Source: JBGPOS01 sp041488155
Lineage (GTDB): Bacteria > Chloroflexota > Dehalococcoidia > Tepidiformales > Tepidiformaceae
Direction of reading: 5' to 3'
Assembly (NCBI GenBank): GCA_041488155.1
Contig: JBGPOS010000038.1
Location: 1 to 35,983 of the forward strand
DNA: 35,983 nucleotides
The notes under the pieces are model-generated. The model worked only from the letters and a program-made list of their open reading frames with translations, was not told the origin of the DNA and did no database searches. Position 1 is the first letter of the stretch, and every line of letters begins with the position of its first letter. Of this stretch, positions 15,122 through 23,238 are shown piece after piece. The position numbers and the translations under genes were made by a program.

Positions 15122-16104
15122 GCACGAAAAAGACCGTGGTAGCCTGCAGCCTCTCGATGCGGGAGGCGCGTTCTGAGAGCGCCCAGGAGGTGCTGACCGC
15201 AGCTCGGCTGCTCGCAGAACCGCTCGGCGCGAGCCTGACCTGGCTCGTCGTCGGTGACGCTGGCGACGATCTCGGCGAGATCGGTGGACGGTTCGGCGCC
15301 GGGAGTGTCGAGGTCCTGCGCCAACGAGGCGACACTCTTCCGGGCGAAGAAGCATTGGTGGCCGCGCTCGCAGCAGCATTCGAGCAAGAGCGGCCTCAGG
15401 CGGTGGTCTTCGCCCAGTCGTTCATCGCGCGTAGCGTCGTGCCCCGCGTAGCGGCGAGGCTCCGCTCGCCGGTGCTGATGAACGTGCTGTCGGCTGCCGC
15501 CTCCGCCGGTGGCGCCGTGAGCGCCACGGCCAGCGCATTCGGCGGGGACACACACGCCAGGTACGACCTTGTCGGGGATCCTCCCCACTTCCTCTCGCTC
15601 CTTCCCCGGGCTGTCTCGCCTCTGCCGGTGGCGGGGCTGGCGCGCCCTGCGCAAGTGGTGGAAAGAGAACTCCCCGCGCCCGCCGAGGGGGACCGAGTTC
15701 GCGTCGTGGAACGGCCGCGGCTGCTCGGCCCGCGGCTCGAAGACGCCACGATCGTCGTGTCCGGCGGGCGAGGACTTGGCGACCCATCCCGCTACCAGCT
15801 GATCGAAGCCCTCGCTGAAGCGCTCGGCGGGGTCGCAGCGGCGAGCCGGCCGCTGGTCGATGAGGGCTGGGTCGCCGCCTCGCGGCAGGTCGGTCTCACC
15901 GGCACTGTCGTCCAGCCTGAGCTCTACGTCGCCGTCGGGATCTCGGGGGCAAGCCAGCACATGGCAGGGTGCTCGGCGGCCAGGGTGATCGTCGCTATCA
16001 ACAACGACGAGAAGGCACCGATTTTTCGTTACGCGCGGTTGGGAGTGGTCGCCGACGCCGCAGGCTTCCTGCCCGCGCTGATCGACGCCCTCAAAGGCCG
16101 ATGA
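15118..16104 (+). CDS. etfA: Electron transfer flavoprotein alpha subunit
   Basis: A 328-aa ETF alpha subunit. ATG 15118 overlaps the etfB stop (ATGA). The FAD-binding C-terminal domain is well conserved: VSGGRGLG, then LYVAVGISGASQHMAG and VIVAINNDEKAPIF, which match the ETF-alpha signature. The N-terminal domain is more divergent, which is common. It accepts electrons from dehydrogenase flavins; ETF-quinone oxidoreductase is not in the window. The downstream PHP gene overlaps its stop, again as ATGA. Confidence 0.95.
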   Translation: MSTKKTVVACSLSMREARSESAQEVLTAARLLAEPLGASLTWLVVGDAGDDLGEIGGRFGAGSVEVLRQRGDTLPGEEALVAALAAAFEQERPQAVVFAQSFIARSVVPRVAARLRSPVLMNVLSAAASAGGAVSATASAFGGDTHARYDLVGDPPHFLSLLPRAVSPLPVAGLARPAQVVERELPAPAEGDRVRVVERPRLLGPRLEDATIVVSGGRGLGDPSRYQLIEALAEALGGVAAASRPLVDEGWVAASRQVGLTGTVVQPELYVAVGISGASQHMAGCSAARVIVAINNDEKAPIFRYARLGVVADAAGFLPALIDALKGR

Positions 16105-16745
16105 ACGCCAAGGCTCGCCCGTTTCTCATCGACCTCCACGTCCATACAACGCTGTTTTCGTTCGATAGCGGCCTGCAACCGGACGATGCAGTCGAACGGG
16201 CGAAGGCGATGGGACTGAGCGGCATCTGCCTCACAGAGCACAACGCGGTCTGGCCGCGCGAACTTGCCCGGGCGCTGTCTTCCCGTCTGGAGTTCCCGGT
16301 GTTCCGGGGCATGGAGGTCAGTACCGACGCCGGCCACGTGCTCGTCATCGGATTGGATGCCCACTCCTCGGAGATGGCCAGCGTCGACCGCCTTCGCCGC
16401 ATCGTCGAATCACAAGGCGCGGCAATGGTCCTCGCCCACCCCATGCGCGAGCCAGCCTACCCAGGACCCTGGAGCGAAGTTCCCTCTCTGTTCGATGGGC
16501 TCGAAGTGATGAACGCTGACGACTCTCTCCACACTCGCAGGGTGATCGGGCGAATCGCGGCGGACCTTGGCCTGGTCGCCGTCGGGGGCAGCGATGCGCA
16601 TACGGCCGCGGCAGTAGGCCGTTGCGCCACGGCCTTCGACCGGGAAATCGCAAGCGAGGCCGAACTCGCCGCGGCGCTGCGCGCGGGAATGGCGCGGCCT
16701 GTCGCGCTCGAAGGTCAGGCAGCCGCGAAGCGCCCTCCCAGGTGA
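16101..16745 (+). CDS. PHP-domain metal-dependent phosphoesterase
   Basis: A 214-aa PHP-family protein. ATG 16101 overlaps the etfA stop (ATGA). Metal ligands can be seen in order: HxH in DLHVHTT (His13, His15), LTEHN (Glu46, His47), GMEVS (Glu72), LAHPMRE (His113) and GSDAH (Asp165, His167). Small stand-alone members hydrolyse phosphate esters such as nucleotide or histidinol phosphates. Its place at the end of an ETF operon gives no direct clue; hydrolysis of a nucleotide by-product is one option. It is convergent with the CoA-transferase at 16770, with a gap of 24 bases. Confidence 0.88.
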   Translation: MNAKARPFLIDLHVHTTLFSFDSGLQPDDAVERAKAMGLSGICLTEHNAVWPRELARALSSRLEFPVFRGMEVSTDAGHVLVIGLDAHSSEMASVDRLRRIVESQGAAMVLAHPMREPAYPGPWSEVPSLFDGLEVMNADDSLHTRRVIGRIAADLGLVAVGGSDAHTAAAVGRCATAFDREIASEAELAAALRAGMARPVALEGQAAAKRPPR

Positions 16746-16769
16746 GCGCGTGTCCGCCAGGCTGAGCTG

Positions 16770-18086
16770 CTACTTCAGCTTCGCGAGCGACCGGCGCAGC
16801 GCCGCGCGATGGTCCGGGTGGGCGATAGCGATCAACTCTTGGGCGCGCTCCCTGTCGCTCTTGCCCAGGAGGTGGGCCACCCCCCACTCCGTGACCACGT
16901 GGTCCGCATATTGTCGTGGCACGGTGACGATCGTGCCGGCCGGGAGGTTCGGGACGATCCGGCTGACCGCACCTTGTTCGGCCGTCGACCGTAGGACAGT
17001 AACGTTTCGGCCCCCGCGAGACAGCATCGCGCCGATGGCAAAGTCTTGCTGACCGCCTGGTCCGCTCCAGAGCTCGCCAGCGATGGACTCGGCCGTTATC
17101 TGGCCGGCGAAGTCGATGGCGAGAGCGTTGTTGATGGCGACCATGTTGTCGTGGGCGGAGATGACTCTGGGGTCATTGACATAAGCGACATCGCGAAGCT
17201 CGAACATCGGGTTGTCCTGGACGAACTCCACGTCGCCCTCCGCCGAGGCCTCGAGCGCCGCCGCGACGTACTTGCCCGGGTTCATCGTCTTGCGGCGCCC
17301 GGTAATCACCCCCTGCCGCACGAGGCCAGTCATGCCGGGCACGCTCAACTCAGCGTGGACTCCGAGGTCTTCCCTCGCGGAGAACGCACCCGAGCGTGGG
17401 AGGCCGTTCGTGAGCGACCCGGTGCCGACCTGGATGGTGTCTCCGTCGTGCACCAGCTCGCCGACGAGGTCGGCAATCTCCCTCGGGCAGTCAACCCCGA
17501 GCCCCACGCGGCTCGGAGACAGCGGCCCTGCTTCGACGAAGGCATCGACCTCCGAAACGTGGATCAAGCTGTCGCCCGCAGTCCTCGGGAGGGCCGAATG
17601 CACCTCGGCGATGACGAGCCGGGCGCGCCGGGCGAAGGCTCGGGAGTTCCAGACGTTCAGGCCGAAGCTGCAAAATCCGAGGTGGTCCGGCGGCGAGACG
17701 GAGACCAGGGCAACGTCGGCGTGGTGCACCGGCTGCGAGCGCTCATCTTCGTTCTTGAACCGCTGCGCGAACGAGATGCTCGTGAAGTCGGCTCGTTGGC
17801 CGGAGAGTGCTTCTCGCGAAATGACGGTGCTGAACAGCTCGACGTGCATCCGGAAGGCCGGGTGGCCGGGGTTGAACCAGCCGGGATCGAACGCCGGCGC
17901 CAGTTCGTAAACATCGATGTCCCGCAGTTCGTCTCGCCGCGCGAAGATCGCCGCCGCGATCGTTGGCGTGAGCGCCCCAACCGGAATGACGATCGCATCG
18001 CCGGAGCGAACCAGGGACGCAGCGCCGGCCGGAGACAGGAGTCTCTTCGCGTACTCCTCGGGCCACGCGGCGAATCTGTCAGCCAT
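16770..18086 (-). CDS. Acetyl-CoA hydrolase / 4-hydroxybutyrate CoA-transferase family
   Basis: A 438-aa class I CoA-transferase of the Cat1/4-hydroxybutyrate group. The C-terminal half carries the family's most conserved stretch: YVNDPRVISAHDNMVAINNALAIDFAGQI, then SGPGGQQDFAIGA and VVTEWGVAHLLGKS. AGGGAGA precedes ATG. It exchanges CoA between acyl-CoA and a free acid, usually with acetyl- or propionyl-CoA as donor, or hydrolyses acyl-CoA. It lies 48 bases after the YHS gene and ends the minus-strand block that starts with the second fused CoA-transferase, so this block holds two unrelated CoA-transferase types. Confidence 0.9.
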   Translation of the reverse strand: MADRFAAWPEEYAKRLLSPAGAASLVRSGDAIVIPVGALTPTIAAAIFARRDELRDIDVYELAPAFDPGWFNPGHPAFRMHVELFSTVISREALSGQRADFTSISFAQRFKNEDERSQPVHHADVALVSVSPPDHLGFCSFGLNVWNSRAFARRARLVIAEVHSALPRTAGDSLIHVSEVDAFVEAGPLSPSRVGLGVDCPREIADLVGELVHDGDTIQVGTGSLTNGLPRSGAFSAREDLGVHAELSVPGMTGLVRQGVITGRRKTMNPGKYVAAALEASAEGDVEFVQDNPMFELRDVAYVNDPRVISAHDNMVAINNALAIDFAGQITAESIAGELWSGPGGQQDFAIGAMLSRGGRNVTVLRSTAEQGAVSRIVPNLPAGTIVTVPRQYADHVVTEWGVAHLLGKSDRERAQELIAIAHPDHRAALRRSLAKLK

Positions 18087-18134
18087 TGAGTCTCCCTGCC
18101 CAAAGTCCTCCGCGCGGGGCCAGCCGCAGACCGG

Positions 18135-18344
18135 TCAGGCGCCCTGTTTGCTCAGGAACTCGTCGGGCGTCGCCACAAATCGGTGGCGGCAGGCCATCGA
18201 GCAGAAGTAGTACCACTTGCCCTCGTAGAAGCTCTTGGTGCCCTTGGTGGGGTCAGTCTCCGGAGCGCCAGCCTGGATCTGGCCGACACGAGCGTTGATC
18301 ATGGCCACGTCCATCTCTTTGCCACAGACGATGTCTAGAGCCAT
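18135..18344 (-). CDS. YHS-domain metal-binding protein
   Basis: A 69-aa YHS-domain protein: DIVCGKEMDVA at the N-terminus and FYEGKWYYFCSMACRHRFVATPDEFL at the C-terminal half, with the three cysteines typical of the domain. ATG 18344 is preceded by GAGGAG and overlaps the end of the acyl-CoA dehydrogenase gene by ten bases, so the two are coupled. A 20-residue longer frame exists but has no ribosome site. YHS domains bind heavy metals or accompany multicomponent monooxygenases; its job beside an acyl-CoA dehydrogenase is unknown. Confidence 0.85.
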   Translation of the reverse strand: MALDIVCGKEMDVAMINARVGQIQAGAPETDPTKGTKSFYEGKWYYFCSMACRHRFVATPDEFLSKQGA

Positions 18345-19423
18345 TGGTTCGGCTCCTCGAGGGTATCGGCCACGATGCGAAGGCATTCCTCGGCACTGCC
18401 CCAACTGAGCGCCGCCTGCTTGCCTCGCAAGCTGAAGAAATGGAGGTCGTACTCCGTCACGAACCCGATGCCGCCGTGCAACTGGTGGGCCATCATGGTC
18501 ACTTCGCTCGCAGCGCGCGAGGCCTCGGTCTTCGCGATCGCGACCTGCGTGTCGCTCGCCGTACCCTGATCCAGTTTAAACAGCGCCTCGTAGACGAGGA
18601 ACCGCGAAGCGAGCGTGTGAGTAGCCATGTTGGCGCAGTGATGCTGGACCGCCTGGAACGTGCCGATCGGCCGCCCGAACTGGACGCGCATGCTCACGTA
18701 TTCCACCGTCATGTCGAGGGCCTGCTGCGAACAGGCCACGCACTGTACCCCCGCAAACGCCCTCGCCAACCTGACCAGGAAGGTGAAGCCCTCCGCTCCG
18801 CAGACGTGCGTGGCGGGGGCCCGGTCATACGTCGCGATGGCCTGCGGGATCTTGCCGATGTTCGTCACTGGCCGAGTTGTCACCCGCGGGCTGTCGCGGC
18901 TCACGAGATACAGTCCCGTCTCACCGCTGGCCTGGGCTGCGACCAGGTGGTGCGTCGCAAACTGGCCGTAATCCACGAAGTACTTCTCGCCGCTCACGGT
19001 GCCGTCGGCAGCCACTTGCATCCCGATCTGGTCGAAGCGGTCGCTGGCTTCGAGGACGGCCGGGGAGATGATGACTTTGCCCTGGATGATTTGGGGGACG
19101 ATCTCTCGTGCGAGTTCGGCAGGGCCGTATCTCTGGAGTGTGATGCCTGCCGCCAATGTCTCGACGATTGGGACCAGGACCGCGCGGCGCGTCAATTCTT
19201 CGATGAGCACGCCCGTGTCCGTGAGCTCTCCCCCCTGGCCCCCGTGTTCGGCGGCGAAGGGGAGCCCGAGCCAGCCGAGCCCGGCGAGTTCTGCGTAGAG
19301 CTTTTCGTCCATGCCGCGCGAAGCTTCGACCTGGCGGACACGATCGAACGGCACTTCGCGTTCGAGGTACTCGCGAATCGAATCTCGGACGAGCTTTTGG
19401 GTTTCGGATAGGGCTACATCCAT
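18335..19423 (-). CDS. Acyl-CoA dehydrogenase, short subunit (probably non-catalytic partner)
   Basis: A 362-aa acyl-CoA dehydrogenase. ATG 19423 follows AAGGACGG; a longer frame upstream lacks support. It shows FAAEHGGQGG, the SMRVQFGRPIGTFQAVQH segment and HQLHGGIGFVTEYDLH, as in FadE-type partners from steroid degradation. No Glu is visible at either catalytic-base position: the helix G region reads LARAFAGVQCVA, and there is no YEGT-type motif. It follows the other dehydrogenase gene by 16 bases. An alpha2beta2 enzyme in which this subunit supports the partner's active site, as in ChsE1-ChsE2, is the likely arrangement. Confidence 0.88.
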   Translation of the reverse strand: MDVALSETQKLVRDSIREYLEREVPFDRVRQVEASRGMDEKLYAELAGLGWLGLPFAAEHGGQGGELTDTGVLIEELTRRAVLVPIVETLAAGITLQRYGPAELAREIVPQIIQGKVIISPAVLEASDRFDQIGMQVAADGTVSGEKYFVDYGQFATHHLVAAQASGETGLYLVSRDSPRVTTRPVTNIGKIPQAIATYDRAPATHVCGAEGFTFLVRLARAFAGVQCVACSQQALDMTVEYVSMRVQFGRPIGTFQAVQHHCANMATHTLASRFLVYEALFKLDQGTASDTQVAIAKTEASRAASEVTMMAHQLHGGIGFVTEYDLHFFSLRGKQAALSWGSAEECLRIVADTLEEPNQWL

Positions 19424-19439
19424 TGCGCGCCGTCCTTCC

Positions 19440-20615
19440 TCAACGTGGCAGGCCGAGCCCGCGCTGGGCGATGATGTTCCGCTGCACTTCGTTCGTCCCA
19501 CCGCCGAAGCGCAGCACGGGCGAGCCGCGATACGTCTGCTCGTAGGAGCCCCGGACCGGCGCAAGCTCGCCCGACTCCTCCTTGAGCCCCCCGTAGCGGC
19601 CGAGGAGATCCATGTTGAGGCTGCTCAGACGGTAGCGCAGCTCGGAACTCCAGACTTTGATCATCGATGCTTCCATCGTCGGCGTCTGGCGGTTGGCGAT
19701 AATCGCAGCGTTGACCAGGTTCATCGCCCGGAGCATGTGGAGGTCGACCTTCAGGTCCGCGAGCCGCTGCCTCGTAGCTTCGCTCTTAAGCTGCTCGGGC
19801 CGGTTCCTCTTCATGTAATCCAGCATGTTGTCGAACTGGTGCGCCAGTTGCCCGATGGGGGCAAGGCTGACGCGTTCGAAGTCCAGGGCGTTCGCCACCG
19901 TGTACCAGCCGCGGTTCTCTTCGCCCACGAGGCCATCGGCAGGCACCCGCACGTCTTCGAAGAACACTTCGTTCGTGCGCAGGCCCGACATCGTGTAGAG
20001 CGGCCGGATGGAGATGCCCTGGAGGTTGAGGGGCACGATGAACATCGAGATGCCGCGATGCTTCGGCGCGCTCGGGTCAGTCCGGGCGGCCAGCCAGAGG
20101 TGGGTCGAGACCTGCGCCTGGGAGGTCCAGATCTTCTGGCCGTTGATGACCCACTCGTCGCCGTCGCGCACCGCCCGGGTCTGGAGGGAAGCGAGGTCGG
20201 TCCCGGCATTGGGTTCGGAGTACCCGAGCGCGAAGGTGATCTCACCGTCCATGATCCCGGGAAGGTACTTGGCCTTCTGCTCTTCGCTGCCGAAATTCAT
20301 CAGCGCCGGGGCGATCGAACCGATGGACAGGCCGCCGTAGGGGATACCGGCGTAGCTGAACTCCTGCACCATGATGTACTGGTACCAGGGCGACTTGCCG
20401 CCGCCCCCGTAGCTCACCGGCCAAGCCTGGCGAAGCCAGCCACGCTTCTCGATCTCGTCGTGCACTCGCCGCGTGAGCGGGCCGCCTCGCCCGCTCGCGC
20501 CTTCCTCGCCAGCCCTGCGCATCTCCGCTCTAAGCTCTTCCGTGGCGTACTCGCGGCAAAACTCCCGCACTTCGTCGCGGAAAGCCTCGAGGTCCGGATC
20601 CCAGGCGTATTCCAT
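19440..20615 (-). CDS. Acyl-CoA dehydrogenase (probable catalytic subunit)
   Basis: A 391-aa acyl-CoA dehydrogenase with the FAD-binding signature FALGYSEPNAGTDLASLQT, GDEWVINGQKIWTS and a late FGGGTNEVQRNIIA. The usual base of medium-chain enzymes (Glu of YEGT) is Gly here, but Glu247 in LDFERVSL sits where isovaleryl-CoA dehydrogenase has its base. GAGGGG precedes ATG. It should form a heteromer with the shorter subunit encoded next. It would make the alpha,beta-unsaturated CoA ester for the MaoC hydratases and pass electrons to the ETF at 14294-16104. Branched or polycyclic substrates suit such paired dehydrogenases. Confidence 0.92.
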   Translation of the reverse strand: MEYAWDPDLEAFRDEVREFCREYATEELRAEMRRAGEEGASGRGGPLTRRVHDEIEKRGWLRQAWPVSYGGGGKSPWYQYIMVQEFSYAGIPYGGLSIGSIAPALMNFGSEEQKAKYLPGIMDGEITFALGYSEPNAGTDLASLQTRAVRDGDEWVINGQKIWTSQAQVSTHLWLAARTDPSAPKHRGISMFIVPLNLQGISIRPLYTMSGLRTNEVFFEDVRVPADGLVGEENRGWYTVANALDFERVSLAPIGQLAHQFDNMLDYMKRNRPEQLKSEATRQRLADLKVDLHMLRAMNLVNAAIIANRQTPTMEASMIKVWSSELRYRLSSLNMDLLGRYGGLKEESGELAPVRGSYEQTYRGSPVLRFGGGTNEVQRNIIAQRGLGLPR

Positions 20616-20638
20616 CTGCGTTTCCCCTCAATCCTCGG

Positions 20639-20650
20639 CGACGGCCGTCG
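20639..20650. promoter_or_regulatory. 12-base palindrome upstream of dehydrogenase pair
   Basis: A perfect palindrome CGACGGCCGTCG in the 74-base gap, about a dozen bases downstream of a minus-strand TACGAT (20667-20662) that could be a -10. No convincing -35 is seen at normal spacing, so both promoter and operator are tentative. Confidence 0.25.
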
Positions 20651-20689
20651 GCGATGCCGCCATCGTAGCCTGATGATGCACTGGGCTGG

Positions 20690-23029
20690 TCACGTGAGGG
20701 CTCCTGCGGACTCGAGTCGTGCCAACTCGTCCTCGCCGATGCCCAACCATGCGCGCAGCACATCGCTCGTGTGCTCACCGAGCAGTGGGGCCCGGCGAGA
20801 CTCGTCGAGCTTTAGCGTCTCCGCTTTGAAGGGCACGCCTTCCATCCTGAGCGCGCCCATCACGGGGTGGACCACCGTCTTGAAGAACTTCCTCTCAGTG
20901 AAATGGACGTCGGCCAGCACCTGGACGGTGGAGTAGGCGACCCCCGCAGGGATGCCCGCGCCCTGCAGGCGTCGCATCGTCTGGACGGCCGGGAACTGAG
21001 AAGTCCAGGCCCCCAGCTGCGCTTCCAGGAGCTCGCGCCGGGCGATTCGGCCTTCCGCGGTTGCCAGGGCCGGGTCCTTCCACGAATCGTCGCCGACCAG
21101 TCCCACCAGTTTCAGCCACTGGTCGTCCGACTCGACGGTGATGGCGATCCACTGGTCGTCTCCGGCGCAGGGGAACACGCCGTGAGGAGCGCCGATGGGG
21201 CTCTCATTGCCGCGGGGCTCGGCTGAACGCCCTGATGCGTCGGACTCGATGAACGCCTCGTCGAGGCAGGCGATGGCGAACTCAGCCTGGCCGAGGTCTA
21301 TGTGCTGCCCCTGGCCGGAGCGCCGGACTTCGTCGAGGGCCGCGATAGCTGACATTGCCCCCATCCTGCCGAGCAGATGGTCAGGGTGGATCACCTGCAC
21401 GCCCTCCGGCTTGACCGGGTTGGGCTGGTTCCAGAGGTAGCTCGTCCCGGAGACCGCCTGGTTCGTCGGTCCGAACCCGCCGTAGGTGCTGGAGGGGCCC
21501 GTGGCACCAAACGCCTGGCTGCTGAGGTAGACCACCCTGGGATTGGTGACCGAAACCTCGGCGTAGCCCAGGCCAAGCCGGTCCATGACGCAGGCCGTGT
21601 TGTTCTCGACTATCACGTGGGCCTTCCTGGCCAGCTCCTGCCCGATCCGCCGTCCATCGGGATTCTGGAGGTCGATTCGGACGCTGCGCTTGTTCCGGTT
21701 GGAAGAGGCCCAGCCCATGCTGGCCTCGATGTTCGCCCCCTGCAGACGCATGAAGTCGAGCTGCCGCGTCGATTCGATCTTGATCACGTCCGCACCGAGT
21801 TCGCCGAGGATCCGGGTTATCTCGGGGGCGACGGCGCCCGAGCCCACTTCGATCACCCGGATACCGTCCAGCGGGAAGCCCGCCCCTCCGGCGGGGACAA
21901 CCGGCGTCCGTTGGCCATCGAGCGCATCGAGCCCGCCGCCAAGCAAAGGTGCAGGCGACGCCGGGATCGGGAGGCTGTCCGCCATGCGTACGAACGCGGC
22001 GGGGGCTCGCACCGTGCGGCCACCCGGAAGCGCGAATCCGGCGAAGGTCCCCCGGACCTTGAAGTGCGAGTCCTCCATGACCTCCGCGGGCGAATAGATG
22101 GGGACGATGCCGACGCCGTGCTTCTGGCCGTCCTCGAACAGTTCGACCTTTGTGCGTCCCTTGAAATGCTGGGCGAACGCCTTGTCCTGGACCTGCGGGT
22201 TCGCGCCACGGTACAGCGGATTGTTCCACTCCGGACCAGAGATCTCCGGTGGGTTCCCCAGCCATGTCTTGACTGCGTTCCACTGCTTCGCCGAGAGGTT
22301 GATGACGCGCACCCAGCCGTCGTCGGCCGGGTAGAGGCGGAACAGCGGCCCCGCGCCGGCGCGCCGGGCCATGTGGCCGGTTGTGGAGTAGCCGGGCACC
22401 GACCAATCGGCCTGTGCCGAGACGGCTTCGAGTACAGAGCAGTCCAGCCAATCGCCTTTTCCAGAGCGCCCTCGCTCCCAGAGCGCTGCGACGACCGCGC
22501 TCGCCGCGGTCACGCCACCCATCGCGTAAGGCAAGAGATAGGGCGGTCCGCAGGGAGGCTGGTCCGGGAGCCCGCAGCGGAGGAGGGCGCCGGCGAGTGC
22601 GTAGTCAACAAGCGCAGAGCCCTTCCACTCCCGATAGGGCCCGGTCTGTCCGAAGTGCGAGACCGAAGCGATGATCAGCTCAGGCAAGTCGCGTCGAAGC
22701 TCGATTGGGTCGAGCCCGTGGCCGGCCAGCCAGCCGGGTTCGTTCGCGTCGATGAGGACATCGAAGCTGGACAACGAGTCTCGCAACCGTCGCTGGCTGC
22801 CCGGGGCGTCGAAGTCCGCAGTCGCGCCGGTCTTGTTGGCGTTGAACCAGAGGAACGAGATGCCAATGCCGTCGGCGAGGGGCCCCTGGCGCCGCATCAC
22901 ATCGCCGGCTGGAGGCTCGACCTTCACGACGTGCGCCCCGAGGTCGGCAAGCACCCGGCCGCACAGCGCCCCGGCGCCCGTCCCCAGTTCGAGTACCCGG
23001 TAGGGCGTGAGGGGACGCGCGAGCGTCAT
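20690..23029 (-). CDS. Fused double class III CoA-transferase (CaiB/BaiF x2), second copy
   Basis: A 779-aa fusion of two CaiB/BaiF domains (about 5-370 and 385-779) with the same order as the protein at 4813-7254. Each half begins with a family strand (YRVLELGTGAG; IRVIEVGSGAV) followed by GAHVVKVEPP or GADVIKIEST, and the C-terminus has the LLGEHTSDVL motif. By eye the catalytic Asp position is Tyr168 in the first half and Asp550 in the second. ATG 23029 is chosen for its GGAGG site; a TTG eleven codons upstream is possible. A clear promoter lies at 23103-23132. It heads the dehydrogenase block and so probably activates the acid oxidised there. Confidence 0.9.
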   Translation of the reverse strand: MTLARPLTPYRVLELGTGAGALCGRVLADLGAHVVKVEPPAGDVMRRQGPLADGIGISFLWFNANKTGATADFDAPGSQRRLRDSLSSFDVLIDANEPGWLAGHGLDPIELRRDLPELIIASVSHFGQTGPYREWKGSALVDYALAGALLRCGLPDQPPCGPPYLLPYAMGGVTAASAVVAALWERGRSGKGDWLDCSVLEAVSAQADWSVPGYSTTGHMARRAGAGPLFRLYPADDGWVRVINLSAKQWNAVKTWLGNPPEISGPEWNNPLYRGANPQVQDKAFAQHFKGRTKVELFEDGQKHGVGIVPIYSPAEVMEDSHFKVRGTFAGFALPGGRTVRAPAAFVRMADSLPIPASPAPLLGGGLDALDGQRTPVVPAGGAGFPLDGIRVIEVGSGAVAPEITRILGELGADVIKIESTRQLDFMRLQGANIEASMGWASSNRNKRSVRIDLQNPDGRRIGQELARKAHVIVENNTACVMDRLGLGYAEVSVTNPRVVYLSSQAFGATGPSSTYGGFGPTNQAVSGTSYLWNQPNPVKPEGVQVIHPDHLLGRMGAMSAIAALDEVRRSGQGQHIDLGQAEFAIACLDEAFIESDASGRSAEPRGNESPIGAPHGVFPCAGDDQWIAITVESDDQWLKLVGLVGDDSWKDPALATAEGRIARRELLEAQLGAWTSQFPAVQTMRRLQGAGIPAGVAYSTVQVLADVHFTERKFFKTVVHPVMGALRMEGVPFKAETLKLDESRRAPLLGEHTSDVLRAWLGIGEDELARLESAGALT

Positions 23030-23072
23030 CCTGCGAATCCTCCGTCGCCGTTTGGTGGGCAACTCCGCGAAT

Positions 23073-23088
23073 GCGAGCGGCCGCTCGC
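23073..23088. promoter_or_regulatory. 16-base perfect palindrome (candidate operator)
   Basis: GCGAGCGGCCGCTCGC is a perfect inverted repeat 14 bases downstream of the -10 of the minus-strand promoter and upstream of the CoA-transferase ribosome site, so it would lie early in the transcript. The length and placement suit a TetR-type repressor. Its half-site is shared with 11580-11591. No regulator gene lies in the window. Confidence 0.5.
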
Positions 23089-23102
23089 CCGTAGAAGGCC
23101 GT

Positions 23103-23132
23103 AGCGTAGGTAGCTCGTCTGGCAGGTGTCAA
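23103..23132 (-). promoter_or_regulatory. Promoter of second fused CoA-transferase block
   Basis: On the minus strand: TTGACA (23132-23127), 18-base spacer, TACGCT (23108-23103). It is identical in both hexamers and spacing to the promoter at 12747-12776. It stands back to back with the plus-strand promoter at 23164-23193. Confidence 0.65.
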
Positions 23133-23163
23133 ATGAGCTCGGGACGGCCTCGCTCGGACTTTC

Positions 23164-23193
23164 TTGACCCGGCCGACAGGCCGCTCCTAGACT
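23164..23193 (+). promoter_or_regulatory. Promoter of second Ltp2-like/DUF35 pair
   Basis: TTGACC (23164-23169), 18-base spacer, TAGACT (23188-23193). The predicted start near 23200 gives a leader of about 40 bases before the GTG at 23239. Confidence 0.6.
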
Positions 23194-23238
23194 CCCGGGA
23201 ACGCGCGCGTTCGGTCTGGAGCGCGGCGCCGAGGTGAC

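Noticed and set aside
14626..15960. 444-codon minus-strand frame opposite etfB and etfA
   Set aside because: Low-complexity Arg/Pro-rich translation; the ETF signatures are on the other strand.
19311..20936. 541-codon plus-strand frame opposite the dehydrogenase pair
   Set aside because: Antisense to a gene with full acyl-CoA dehydrogenase motifs; no ribosome site or domain.
21377..23104. 575-codon open frame on the plus strand opposite the second fused CoA-transferase
   Set aside because: Translation is rich in Arg, His, Asp and Val with no domain, and lies wholly antisense to a clearly recognisable protein; a typical shadow in high-GC DNA.
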